From NCBI RefSeq assembly GCF_963678635.1, contig NC_087069.1, positions 44,745,448 through 44,809,447 on the forward strand: a stretch of DNA of 64,000 bases. The letters run 5' to 3'. The position numbers and the translations under genes were made by a program. This document shows positions 25,690 through 35,889 of this stretch, one piece after another. Origin of the DNA: Symsagittifera roscoffensis (Eukaryota > Xenacoelomorpha > Acoela > Convolutidae). Below the pieces are notes generated by a model. The model was not told the DNA's origin, made no database searches, and saw nothing but the letters and a program-made list of their open reading frames with translations. Within the stretch, counting starts at the first letter, position 1. Every line of letters starts with the position of its first letter.

Positions 25690-26460
25690 TTAATCTAAAA
25701 AAATCATGTTAAATTTTATTTGCAGGAGGCCGTCTTTTGCCCCACATGTATTTTCAATTTCAAAGCCGTGTTGCATCCCTTTTTTCCGGAAATTTCCCCG
25801 GTGGATCTTAGTTTCCGCTGTATGTTTTTTTTGCATTTCTTCAAGTCCATCGCGCTCGGATTGACGAAAAAGATGCATCAGCTCGGAAACCACACTTTTA
25901 TCTGGCTTAAAATTGGAACTGTTAGGTTCGATTTTCGAGAAATTCTTGCGATGTTCGTCATGTTGTTTGTCAACTTCCGAAACGAAGACGTGCTCCTGCT
26001 TGTCGCGATTTACAGTGTCTATAGTGTAATTAGGGTCTCCGTCTTTTTTGTTTCAGGTGGTAGGTGGCCCAAAACATCGTTTTCAGCTGAATCTGTTAAA
26101 AATACAAGGTTAAAACGATCCCTGGGATTGATAGTTAAAAATTGTTCTTCTACATGTCCCAAATAAACAGCCAGAAACCATGATACCAATAAGATCTGGT
26201 CGGTCGTCTTGGTGAAGAACTGCGGGCTGAAATGGTGAACTGGAAACCCTTAGTAACTTTCCAACCAATCATCGATTAATTTGAGAACAGTCCTCGGGTT
26301 GAGGTTTCCGAATGATGTTTCGACCGACTCGACCAAAAAATGGTAAGTTTCGACCATCTTGACCCAGGCTTGATACGTTTCGACCGACTCGACGCCAGCT
26401 GTCTATGTTTCGACATGTGTTCGACCAGCCTCTTCGACCGGAAATCGCGAAGCCCGATCC
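25690..26460 (-). pseudogene. Minus-strand coding island, probably decayed, family unknown
   Basis: This GC-richer block reads as protein on the minus strand over most of its length. It includes a lysine- and glutamate-rich part at 25700-26010 (for example VVSELMHLFRQSERDGLEEM) and a more hydrophobic part at 26070-26230 (for example LAVYLGHVEEQFLTINPRDR). An AATAAA on the minus strand lies at about 25649-25654, some 36 nt past the last in-frame stop. The opposite strand is also open at 25720-26166, but its product is the hydrophobic shadow of the charged frame and has no natural ATG start. The block has about two breaks, so it is either a decayed gene or a gene with introns I failed to place. 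Its family, host or mobile, is unknown. Confidence 0.4.
26317..26425. repeat. GTTTCGACCGACTCGAC minisatellite
   Basis: GTTTCGACC with a following CGACTCGACC or relative recurs four times at 26-34 nt spacing. It lies in the minus-strand coding island, where it translates as repeated V-E-S-V-E-T blocks. Confidence 0.65.
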
Positions 26461-27091
26461 GGGTTTTTTAAAGATATCAGAAAAACTGCAGCATAAAATT
26501 AATGATTGGTTTGCTTGGATACAAAAAAACCTAAGTTAACTGCGTAACAGAAGCTGATCGCAGTTTAAAAAGGGCCAACACTTCTAACAACAATCCTTTA
26601 AACTTTGACAGAATTTTTTCTCTCTTATCAGCTGTATTCAAGCGTCGTAGAAGAAGAGGATTAACAATCACTTATAGCATCAGAAAATAATTCATAAGCA
26701 GCTACGATAGTCTTCAAGAAAACAAAAAAAAACAAAAAGCTGAAAAAAAAACTTTTTTTTTGGACCTAACCCAAATTTAACTTCAAACACTCATTCTGTC
26801 AAACTAGTGTCAGACTATTTTGCTTACTTTTGAAGTTATTTTCTTCACCCAAACTTGTCTGGAAAAACTTCTAATATTTATTGAAATCACACAAAGACAG
26901 ATTTCCTGTCCAGTTTCAGTTATTGTTCTCGAATTGGACTGCAGTAGCATAAAACACGGCTGATCAAGCAAACAAAAATTGAAAACATTATAAACACTCA
27001 CATTATAGAGGAACGAAGATAGGTGGCTACTGGTCAAGTGGCACAAAATGTTCCGACCAAAGTCTTGAAAAATACAAAATTTGTTTCATTA

Positions 27092-27210
27092 CGAGCCAAA
27101 CTCTGCACTGGATAAGCGCACAATTTTGTATCTGTTTGTTCCTGGATTCCAGAGACAAGTCTTTAAACATCTTAATATCTTGTCTGAACGACCAAATGGA
27201 TTAGATTGTG
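27092..27210 (-). mobile_element. R2-family fragment
   Basis: Starts TA/CGAGCCAAACTCTGCA and follows the minus-strand sequence of the full R2 copy at 44801-44991 through TTCCTGGATTCCAGAG and TTTAAACAT. The other end is missing. An R1 copy starts about 50 bp further on. Confidence 0.6.
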
Positions 27211-27261
27211 TATCGTAACATATCGTAACAAACAGAGAAGGAAAAAATGTTGTCAAAAAAA

Positions 27262-27972
27262 TGCTAATCATAAAATTTCCATTTCTGGAAATTGTATGAC
27301 CAGCATTTTTTTCACGGCGACAAAAAGTAACTTTGAAATTGCCGCAAAATTTTTTTTGTTGTTTTTCTTCAACCGCAAATCAAATTTTGTTCACAAAAAA
27401 AAAACATATTCTAAAAAAGATTGCTTGCATAACCTGTCCTGGACCCCAAAAATGAAATTTTTTCTGTTTCTCTGGGTATTTTTTTTCAAAAACGCTGAAA
27501 TTTCTTATTTTTTATGGCATGTTTTTTATGCTTTCATCAAGGTCTGATAATTTGAAAATTTCAAAATTTGAAAATAATTTTCTTTGAAAATTTTTGCCAA
27601 AATTTAAAAATTTGATGCTTCCATTATTTTATTTGTGTAAGAAAACTCTGATACACTTCAGGTCGTCTCCGATGCCTTAAAAATCAAGCTCAAGCTTTTG
27701 GAGACTCTAGTGTTGAATAAAACATGAGTTTCGTCACTTGTGTTGGGTAACGAACACATTCCAAAACCTTTGACAAAATTATATTTTAAAAAATATCAAT
27801 TTTTTTCTTTTTTGGAAAAAGGTTAGTCATACAAATTCCATATATGAAAAATCACTGATCATAGACATTTCATGCAATATTCTGTACGCATCGAAATGCA
27901 TGAAAAGTGTATGACTAGCAATTTTCCATCTCTGAAAACTGTATGACTAGCATTTTTGGTCAACCTGGGTTA
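27262..27972 (+). mobile_element. R1-family element, left end missing
   Basis: The interior matches the R1 copies at 42141-43024 and 57525-58170, sharing the order GCGAC, CTTCAACCGCAAATC, GCATAAC, TGGATAC-like, GTCTGATAATTTGAAAAT. The right end reads GTATGACTAGCATTTTTGGT then CAACCTGGG. No coding capacity. Confidence 0.7.
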
Positions 27973-29131
27973 CACAAAAAAATACTTTTTGAAAAGTTTG
28001 AAAATATTTTTCAAGTTTATTGCAGTTTTTTGAGTTTTTGAAACTTTGGTTTCTAAAAGGGAGTTAAGACACTCAAAGTAAATTAACGTTACCCAAGTAA
28101 AATTAAGTTTTTACGTTTTAAGTTAAGCTATTGTAAGCTTGACACTGGGAATTTCTTTTTCAAAATTTTTATTGTTTTTCGAATCACGATTAAAAGGGTT
28201 TCAACAAGTTCTATCACTCAACCCATTCCGATAATTATTTGTGGTAGCTGAGTTTGCGTGGAAAACAGAATAAACTAAAACACACCCGAATACAAATTCC
28301 TCCCCAATTTTCAAATGGTCAGAACAAAAATCTGAACGAAAAAAGATATTCTAGAATTGATTGATTTGAAGACTTAAAGTTCGTGCTCATATATAATCCC
28401 TCATAGTTTTCGGATGAAGCAGAAACCAAAGATACCAAAAAAAGCCATGTCATACTCACTGCTATAAAGGTGTTTTTCGAGATTCCGGGTTTTGTTTGAA
28501 AAAATTATTGACCCATAATTTAAGCCCTAGTTTTTGCCAAAATAAAAAACTCCCACAAAGCGCTGATTTTTCCGTCATGTCAACTAACGAAAAATTACAG
28601 CTTTCTTACGATTACAGTACAAATACTGTAGCTTGTAACGCGTAAGCTGTTTTGCAATAGGGGAGGGGAATGTTAGAAATATTCAATCAAAATTAATGAA
28701 ATAAAAAAGACTGCATCGTTTTCAACAAAATGTGGTGAGAAACATATGTAACGTCTAATCTCATTTCAAATTGACAACAGCTCAAATTGTACAGAAGACA
28801 AAATATTTTATTCTGGTTTTGAATAATTAATTGCAATTTTCCCTCAAAAAAGAGAGCAGCCAAATAAACACCTGTTCTGAGTTTTCTGTCATCTCTTCAA
28901 AATTTAACAAACTACTTGCTTTCTTATTGTTTTTGCATCATCCAACTGGACTCACAAAAATAATCTAATCAAATTATTTATCAAAATTCTCAAAAACTCG
29001 AGAAAAAATCAGAACAACTCAAAAACATTTCAGACAAGCGTATGATTATTAGACTCTGTCTCCAAATGTTAAATTTTCAAAGTTTTGCCAACAAATCAAT
29101 AATCAGATAGAAATTTTGCGGTATAAAAAAG

Positions 29132-29966
29132 ATGAGCGCAACGGCAAATTACTCGTGAGTTTAAGTTACTTTTTTTTCTTTAAAACTGTGCAAAAACAAA
29201 ATGATTTCAAAACAAACCGAGTGTTTTCAAACCCTTTAACATAATTGGCTGCAAAAGAAAGGTCATTGCGTTTTAATCGGTGAATTAATACAGTTTATAG
29301 TTTATCACCTATTTGAGACAGATGGATTCTTTAATGTTTTTTTTTGTTCAACAATGACTTAATCTTTATTATTTTGCTTGACCATTGATGCTCAAATATT
29401 AGTTTTCTAATGCTTTACAGCGAATGACTTTTTCTCAAGTAACACAAGGGGGAAGTTGTGGCATGGTAAAACTTTCCGCACACAATTTAAACGTTTTGCA
29501 CTGAAATTCTGCCATAGATAATTTTTGTGCTTTCAGAGCAAGTCAGCCAATATTCAGTGCATATCGTGAATCATCAATATCCAGAATTTCCAATAAAGGT
29601 ACGTCGAATAAAAATAATTGAGTACCGATTCAAATTTATTCTCAATTTTTCATTTATTGCACTGGATTACTGCGAAACATCTGCTAAAAAGCAGGGAAGA
29701 ACGATAAATTTGCCCCTATTTTAATTAAGTACAATCTTGAGTCTGAAGTTTTGCTTGACTCAGAAACGTCTATAATGGTAAGAAGTAAAATGCAGAAGAT
29801 TTTTTTTACAGAATTAAAAAAAAAACTCCAAAAATATTTTAATGAAAATATGAACTTTATGTTTGAAAAAACGGATGAGATCTCGTACGCGCTACCTGTT
29901 GACAATAATTGGCAAATTGACCTTTGTATTTTTAGAGGTGCTCTAAATGACCATAATGTTATTTGA
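29132..29966 (+). CDS. Candidate three-exon gene, 96 aa, unrecognised
   Basis: Exon 1 is 29132-29154 (ATG to TACTC/GTGAGT), exon 2 is 29537-29598 (TGCTTTCAG to AAAG/GTACGT) and exon 3 is 29761-29966 (TTGACTCAG to TGA). Phases agree at both introns (TC + A, then G + AA), and 23 + 62 + 206 nt gives exactly 97 codons. The product starts MSATANYSASQPIFSAYRES and has a basic helical middle (ELKKKLQKYFNENMNF). It ends SYALPVDNNWQIDLCIFRGA plus eight residues. There is no signal peptide or membrane span. Exon 3 could hold a further in-frame mini-intron (GTAAGAAG to TGCAG). GTATAAAA lies only 8 nt before the ATG, too close for a normal TATA box, so the transcript start must be elsewhere or supplied by trans-splicing. 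Two consistent junctions argue against chance, but codon use is AT-biased like the background. Confidence 0.45.
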
Positions 29967-30964
29967 AGGCGGAAAATTACCTCAAAATGAAAAGGCTAAA
30001 ATTAAGCTGTAGCGGGTTACAATAGCAAGTTGATTTGTCGTTTTGATTCATATAAAATTTAGGTTACACCGGAAAAAAATCTGACGCCGAAAAGTTTCGA
30101 TTTGGATTCTCCCGACAGGACCAGACATCTCTATTAGTCAAACATGTTAAATGTAAGTAATAGTTATTCCTGAAAAAACTTCGCTATTTTAAATAGCCTT
30201 TTTTCGACCAACAAGATCGGATATTTAAGTGTTACTTTGCAGAAAATGGAAGTATTGTATCAACAACGTCGTCTGCGTTCTGGGTTTGCCACTAATCTAG
30301 GAACCACGAACAACCTAACAAATCATACAATTTTTTATATGGAAAATTGCTAATCATATACTTTTCAAGCAGTTCTTTAAGTCCAAAAAAGGCATGAAAA
30401 CTCTTGTTTTAATGAGTTTCCCTTTAGGGAAACTGTATACTTAGCGTTGTTGTACACAAAAAAGTGAACAAAACGAGCCTAGTTACTCAAAGCTGAAGTC
30501 ATCATAATTTCAACGGTTTTCCATGTTTAATACTTTGGAAACGTTGTCAACAATTTCCTAACAAACAATATGAAGCAAGAAGCAAACTTGGATACTTTAG
30601 CAAAAATCTTCAAATTTACAAACTTTTTCCAATTTAAAGTTTTAATTAACCACGCTCTGCATACAAAATTGTTTATTGCAAAAATGTTCATTGAACAAAA
30701 AATTATCCAAAGAAATGTAAGAATTGCAATTTTTCTGTACTCAGAACTACGTTATGCACACAAAAAATTGTAATTCACAGGCAAAAATGTTTTTGTTTGG
30801 TAAATTCAAAAAAAAACGAACAACTTTTGATGGCTTTTAAAAACTTCCTATTGAAGTTTTGGTATTGTCGTCACAAATTGCTATTCATACAATTTGCATT
30901 TATAGAAATTGTATGATTAGCAGTTTTTAGCCATTAATTTTTTCTTCTGAGACAGTCAACATTA

Positions 30965-31632
30965 CGAAACCAAACTGCGCAATGAATAGTCGCACAATTT
31001 CGTGTCTGTATCTTCCTGTATTCCAGAGACGAGTCCTCAAACATGTTCCAAAATGTAAGTGGATTCCACTTACAATTTTTCAGTGGATTCCGCATACAAA
31101 TAGCTGTAACGTAATTTTTGTCGGCACATTGGTTTTGTTGCGGATTCCGCAACGAGTGAACATAGGTAGTTGTTCCGGATTCCGCAAATGCAAGCGGATT
31201 CCGCAAATGTAAGTGTATACCGCTAAGTTATGTGGATTCCGCTTACGTTTTGTGTATTCCGCTAATAATTTGCGGATTCCGCTCACAATTAGTGGAATCT
31301 GCTCAGAATTTGCGGATTCCGCTTAAAATTTGCGGATTCCATTTGCAGTTGTGGATTCCGCGACAGCTTAAGCTTATTGAACACATTTAATATTAATTGT
31401 TCACGGAGTCCACTAAATGGTTCCGGATTTCGTACATTTTGTTGCGGATTCGGCAAATTTGTCTGTTCTTAAAGCGATTTCGAGCAACACAGTGTTTTAG
31501 CTAATTTTCCGTGGAATCCAAAACAGCAGAGAAGATCAAAGAAAAATAGCAATGTTGCGGATTCCGCAACAAGTCGGATTTTTGCTTTTGCGGAATCCGC
31601 TTAGAATTCACAAAATGCACAGTTTGGCCTCG
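30965..31632 (-). mobile_element. R2-family element, expanded by an internal repeat array
   Basis: The ends read CGAAACCAAACTGCGCA and TGCACAGTTTGGCCTCG, inverted repeats matching at 14 of 17 positions. TA stands at both outer edges (30963-30964 and 31633-31634), as in Tc1/mariner-type insertion. The 668-bp length against 191 bp for the compact copy at 44801-44991 comes from an internal array of GGATTCCGC repeats. Confidence 0.75.
31049..31600. repeat. GCGGATTCCGC-type minisatellite inside R2
   Basis: Roughly 17 copies of (G/T)GCGGATTCCGC(A/T) at about 15-35 nt spacing. The core GCGGA-T-TCCGC is a palindrome with a 1-nt centre. The compact R2 copies carry a single such site (GGATTCCACAACAAGG at 44801-44991, GGATTCCGCAACAAGG at 57374), which looks like the seed of the array. 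Confidence 0.8.
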
Positions 31633-31791
31633 TATTGACACTTATACCAAAACAAGAAGAAATTCTTTTAAGAAACGATTAAACCATTTTTGCTAAATGT
31701 GTGAAGTTTATATACGACTATCAATATTTCATGGACCTAATTTATGGATTTTGTATGACTAGCATTTTCGATCTATGTAGGTCAACCCGGG

Positions 31792-32332
31792 GTCGTAATG
31801 ATGTTTTTAATAATGAGTTCAGTTGAAGTTCGGGTTGTAATGAAAAGAAATAAAAATTGTTTTCTGTTTTTGAAAATTGGTGCAAATCGATAGCTTGTTT
31901 TAGAATTCTGAAATTTTTCAGTTTAGCATGAGAATACCAAGTTACCAAAGAAATCAAGTCCCTTATTGAATATACCTCTAAATATTTAAGCTTTTGCTTG
32001 TGCACTTCCACACCCCTGCCTTGTATTAAAAAAAGCGCGCCTAGTTTGCTGGACGGGGCGGAAAGAGGTAAAGAATCTTAGTTTTTAAAATAAAACGTTA
32101 AATAAAACTTTATCTTTCTTTGTAACATTTTAGGATGATTTGACAAAAAAAAATTCAACCCCTGATCACACCGCCTCAAAAGTTTCAAAAAAAACTATAG
32201 AAGTAGTTTGAGTATTCTCCTTTTAAAAAGTTTTTTTCCCCAAAAAAACAGTCGTCATAAGATAACGCGTATTGTAAATTGCTACTCTTGTGCTTCTGTT
32301 TATTTCATTTGTTTCTTTGCAACACTTACTTG
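31792..32332. other. AT-rich interval; pyrimidine-rich just before the HINE pair
   Basis: No exon found. From about 32277 to 32332 the plus strand is pyrimidine-rich and free of AG, as expected upstream of a splice acceptor. Confidence 0.4.
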
Positions 32333-32866
32333 TTGTTCCGACTTTCGATACGAAAGTAACGGAATATTTGTGCTCGGGGTGGGTTTTTTTTTTCTTCAGA
32401 CAAATTTCGACTTTTTAACTAGCCATTTTTGACGGAATTTTTTTATATCATTCGAAAGGTATTGTTGTCTTGAGCTCAAATTTGAAAAAATATTTTACCT
32501 GTGATCATTTTTCGTGAAGTTATGGGGGTTTAAAGATTGCCAATTTGGCCAATTTGGGACAATTAACGCGCGATAAATTTTGCGCTATTAACGCGTAAGC
32601 GGAGAGTTAATCCGTCTTAGAAATCGTTCCAAATTGGTTGAAAGAAGCTTATTTGCCATAATTGATTTGTTAGAATGAGCGAAATCTATCCTGTTGTACT
32701 TTAAACGGTGTGTGGGTGGATAATTTTTATTTAAAAAATTCAAATTTTAGAAAAAAAAAAATTCCATTTTGTTATATTTCATTTAATTTTGAATGTTATT
32801 ACTGCTCCATAAACCTTAAAAGGCAGTCGGAACATTCAGGGCTTCGCCCTGATACGAGCAGTCTTG
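32333..32866 (+). mobile_element. Helentron/HINE-like element, copy A
   Basis: Starts TTGTTCCGACT and has a hairpin at 32336-32364 (ACTTTCG-ATA-CGAAAGT with a TTCCG/CGGAA base). Near the other end AGTCGGAACA (32825-32834) is the exact complement of the terminal TGTTCCGACT (32334-32343). Then follows a perfect 7-bp hairpin TCAGGGC-TTC-GCCCTGA (32836-32852), and 14 nt later the element abuts the next copy. Subterminal inverted repeats plus a 3' hairpin and head-to-tail copies are the marks of non-autonomous Helentrons (HINEs). There are no Rep or helicase sequences, so it would depend on a helper elsewhere. Confidence 0.7.
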
Positions 32867-33392
32867 TTGTTCCGACTTTCGATACGAAAGTAACGGAATA
32901 TTTGTGCTCGGGGTGGTTTTTTTTTTCTTCAGACAAATTTCGACTTTTTAACTAGCCCTTTTCGACAAAATTTTTTATATCATTCAAAAGGTATTGTTGT
33001 CTTGAGCTTAAATTTGAAAAGAAATTTCACCTGTGATTATTTTTCGTAAAGTTATGAGGTTTTAAAGATTGCCATTTTGACCAATTTGGGACAATTAACG
33101 CGCGATATAATTCGCGCTATTAAAGCGAAAGCGGAGATTTAATCCGTCTTATAAATCGTTCCAAATTGGTTGAACGAAGCTTATTTGCCATAATTGATTT
33201 GTTACAAGGTGAAATTTATCTTTTTGTACTTTATATGGCGTGTGGGGGGATGATTTTTATAAAAAGTTTCAAATTAAAAAAAAAATTTATTTTATTTTAT
33301 TTCATTTAATTTTTTATGCTATTACTGCTGCTCCATAAACCTTAAAAGGCAGTCGGAACATTCAGGGCTTCGCCCTGATACGAGCAGTCTTG
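32867..33392 (+). mobile_element. Helentron/HINE-like element, copy B, head-to-tail with A
   Basis: Same plan as copy A: terminal TGTTCCGACT at 32868-32877, AGTCGGAACA at 33351-33360 and hairpin 33362-33378. It is joined to A with no spacer (CTTG/TTGTTCC), and the right end again reads CTTG/TT. It differs from A by about a tenth of positions. Its right end lies only 33 nt before the putative exon at 33426. Confidence 0.7.
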
Positions 33393-33425
33393 TTTCCTTT
33401 GAGCGCAATTATATCACTGTTCCAG

Positions 33426-34780
33426 ATTTAAAGGAAGATGGCAGCAGCACATATCAGTCTCAGTCGAGCACTGGAATTACACGAAGCAGAGACAAAACTT
33501 CAAAAACGAGCAGAGCAAGTTTTTACTCTGTTTCAAATACAAACAGCAGTCCGGAAGCTGTTCGTAAGTATATGCTGACAATATTGAAGGTGCCAATACT
33601 TCGGACCGAAAAAAAAGATTAAGTAAAAGATCGTCTCAGCTAAATTCTTTCTAACTCTGAAATTTATAAACTTTTCTCATTGTTTTTTGATAACATACTA
33701 AAAGTAAATGCAATTTTTAAAAAAAAATTGGGTCCGATAGCTTCAACTTTATTGTTGATAAAATTTTTTGCTGCAAGAAAATTACCCAATCAGAATTTGT
33801 TTATCTCAAGTTTTTTTGAAGAGTGAAATTATAAAACATTAAAATTGAATTGATTTTCAGTTAAGTAGGTCTTAATGTTTTTATTTTTTCCAAGTTTTTT
33901 TTTGCTTTTAGCTCGTGGAAGATCACTGCCCTATATCAGCCTAAAACCTTCTTCATATGACCGTAAAAATCATCTGACGCGAGAAGCTATACTGAAACGA
34001 GCCGACAATTCTCTTATGCATTTTCGAACCAACGGCGAAAACATTTCCCCCCTGATGGCGATGCTAAGAAAAGATTTAGCGGCAAAATTCCAAGCTGCGC
34101 TTGACCGAAAAAGCAATCATGAAAACTTAGCTCAAAAAGAAAACAGAACTGAAAACAACGATTTTGATGAACAAGATTCTAAACAAAGCAGCTTTGACAC
34201 TATCCGCAAAAAAAGTTCTCTAGAATCGTCTTTTAATGAAGACAAGGCTGAAAACAGTTTAAAACTGGGCTTCGAAGAAAATACATTGACGCCACAAAGT
34301 AACTCAGAGAAGATTTCTAATAACAAAATTGAGGATTATAAAGAAAATCAACTGACAACAAAGCATCCGCATAAAACCTTTTCTGTGAAAAAAGAAACTT
34401 CATCGGAAAAATTACCTCAAATAAACTATAAGCTTGCCAATTTGAGCATCAAAAATCAGCCAGAAGGCAAAATCACTTCAACGAAAATCCACAACGATCT
34501 ATCCAATCCAGCAAAAATTACCGATGGCGAAAATAAAATCTCAAAAAGTCATCAGACAGATGAGAAACGAAAAACGCCAACCGGAATTATGCGATCGAAA
34601 ACAGAAGTTGACGGGAGTTTTTTCGTGAAAAGAAGCGTTAGTTTTTCCAGTGATTTGGAACGAATTCGTGTTATGACTCCAATTGTCAAATATAATTATT
34701 CCAAACACGAAAGGTGCTCACGGGTTAGAAAGCCGAGAAACAGCAGAACATCTCAGAGTTCATCCTCAAAACCTATATGA
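33426..34780 (+). CDS. Ser/Lys-rich protein with candidate PP1-docking motifs (3' exons)
   Basis: Exon 33426-33563 starts after CACTGTTCCAG and ends GCTGTTC/GTAAGT. The intron is 33564-33911 (348 nt, TTTTGCTTTTAG). The last exon is 33912-34780, ending TGA. The phase agrees (C + CT), giving 334 residues with the N-terminus missing upstream. The protein is low-complexity and highly charged (K, E, N and S rich) with no membrane span. Near the C-terminus it has GIMR (34583-34594) and, about 11 residues on, KRSVSF (34628-34645). These fit the SILK-like ([GS]IL[RK], with M for L) and RVxF docking motifs of protein phosphatase 1 regulators, in the order seen in KNL1 and inhibitor-2. They are followed by SSDLERIRVMTP. 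A PP1-regulator role, perhaps in chromatin or mitosis, is inference. The reading frame also stays open upstream into HINE copy B, so the true start of the first listed exon is uncertain. Confidence 0.75.
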
Positions 34781-34988
34781 ATTGACCATTTGATCTGTTT
34801 TTGAGTTTTGATATAACAAACAACTTTGGCAGCCTTGATTTTAAAAAATGATGCGTGAAAAGTTTTTTGTCCCAACATTTATAAAAAACCATATATCACA
34901 AACAAAAAAATCTATTTTTTTATTTTAATTTCCAAAGAATCAATATTGTCAAACTTTAGGAATTACAGTTTTAGTGATAATGCATTAT

Positions 34989-35098
34989 GAACAAAAAAAC
35001 TACTGGAAGAAATTCGAACCTGAGGGGAAAAGTTTCTTTTCGGCATTTGATTTTTTTTTTGCCACAGGTTCGAACTTGTACCAGTAGTTTTTTTGTTC
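34989..35098. other. Long imperfect hairpin between two genes
   Basis: Arm 34989-35022 pairs with arm 35065-35098. The outer 18 bp (GAACAAAAAAACTACTGG) match exactly, then about 6 nt are mismatched, then TTCGAACCTG matches exactly; the loop is 42 nt. It lies about 210 bp after the stop of the upstream gene, so it may be in its 3' UTR. TTCGAACC in the arms recalls a tRNA B box, but no A box was found. Confidence 0.8.
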
Positions 35099-35182
35099 AC
35101 GTATTGCGATTTTTGCAAAAGCTGTCATGCAGATAAATGATGACGACTAATCTTTGGAACCTTTCGTTACATCATAAGTTTG

Positions 35183-35742
35183 ATGCTTATTTGGGTTGAT
35201 GTGGTGAGAGGAAAAAGAGCATAGATCATTTCATAACTCTTGTCTTCATGATTTTTCTGGTACAGGATCGCATGGGAATCGGATTGCCTATTCTAAATCA
35301 AACATCCATTCATGAAGTGGAATTTAATACTTTTGCAGTAACGGTAAGTGAGAAAAACCGATCTAAATTCATATTAAAAATTTTTTGAAAAACCCATCGA
35401 TTCAGTTCACATTTTGACTTCAGATGGGGATAGGGCTTACCGACAGTCGTCGATCGAACATTCAAACGTTTTTGATAAAACATCCCAATAATTTTGTAGT
35501 GAATAAGAAAAACTCCTAGAAATTTGAGTTTTTTTCTCGATAAATTTTTTTTCGTTTGTATTGAAAATGAAGTGCTTTGTTTTGCGCTTTGAAACCCCAA
35601 TGAACTGGTTTCAATTTTGCTTAATTGAAACTTTTTTCGAAGCGCAATTATTTGAGATTGTTGAACACCGTAAGGTCAAAAACCTCTCGTTTTTCAGACT
35701 GTGAGCAGGATTGATCCACACTTGTTCTATGTTGATCGGCAG
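35183..35742 (+). CDS. Exons of a second plus-strand gene, possibly Tudor-like
   Basis: Exon 35266-35343 is bounded by TTTTTCTGGTACAG and GTAACG/GTAAGT, is 78 nt long and is open in phase 0. It encodes DRMGIGLPILNQTSIHEVEF and then NTFAVT. A phase-0 exon before it ends GATGTG/GTGAGA at 35203, giving a 62-nt intron; its start is uncertain and the ATG at 35183 is one option. A phase-0 exon after it is 35698-35742 (CGTTTTTCAG to CGGCAG/GTTTCA) and encodes TVSRIDPHLFYVDRQ. The pattern V-S-x-I-x-P-x-x-F-Y-V recalls the strand that opens extended Tudor domains, but this is weak evidence. A 3' continuation was not secured: a very short intron to ATTCTCAG at 35780 is possible, or the frame runs on to a nearby TAG. 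Confidence 0.5.
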
Positions 35743-35828
35743 GTTTCATGTTCATCTCGTATATAGGTATTAATTCTCAGCATATCTTAGATGAAACGTT
35801 TATAAGAATCTTTTTAAGAAACTTTAAG

Positions 35829-35880
35829 CCTATGTATCGTTTATGTATCGTATCTATGTATCGTATTTATGTATCATAAT
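35829..35880. repeat. TATGTATCGT short tandem repeat
   Basis: Four copies of TATGTATCRT at 11-15 nt spacing. Confidence 0.75.
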
Positions 35881-35889
35881 TTTTTGATT

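Larger units (their letters stand above)
30280..31791 (-). mobile_element. R1-family element split by an R2 insertion
   Basis: The interior at 30570-30800 matches the R1 core in reverse orientation (AACTACGTTATGCACAC is the complement of the GCATAACGTA block of other copies). The left end reads CTGGGTTTGCCA near 30280. The right end reads GTATGACTAGCATTTTCG then GGTCAACCCGGGG at 31780-31791. Between the halves lies the R2 element at 30965-31632, so R2 inserted into an older R1. Confidence 0.65.

Noticed and set aside
25720-26166. 148-codon plus-strand frame with acceptor-like sites at its start
   Set aside because: Hydrophobic shadow of the charged minus-strand frame, with unusually GC-rich third positions for this genome and no ATG start.
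31049-31600. Possible CRISPR-like array of GGATTCCGC repeats
   Set aside because: Repeat and spacer lengths are irregular, units are degenerate, and the array sits inside a eukaryotic MITE-like element.
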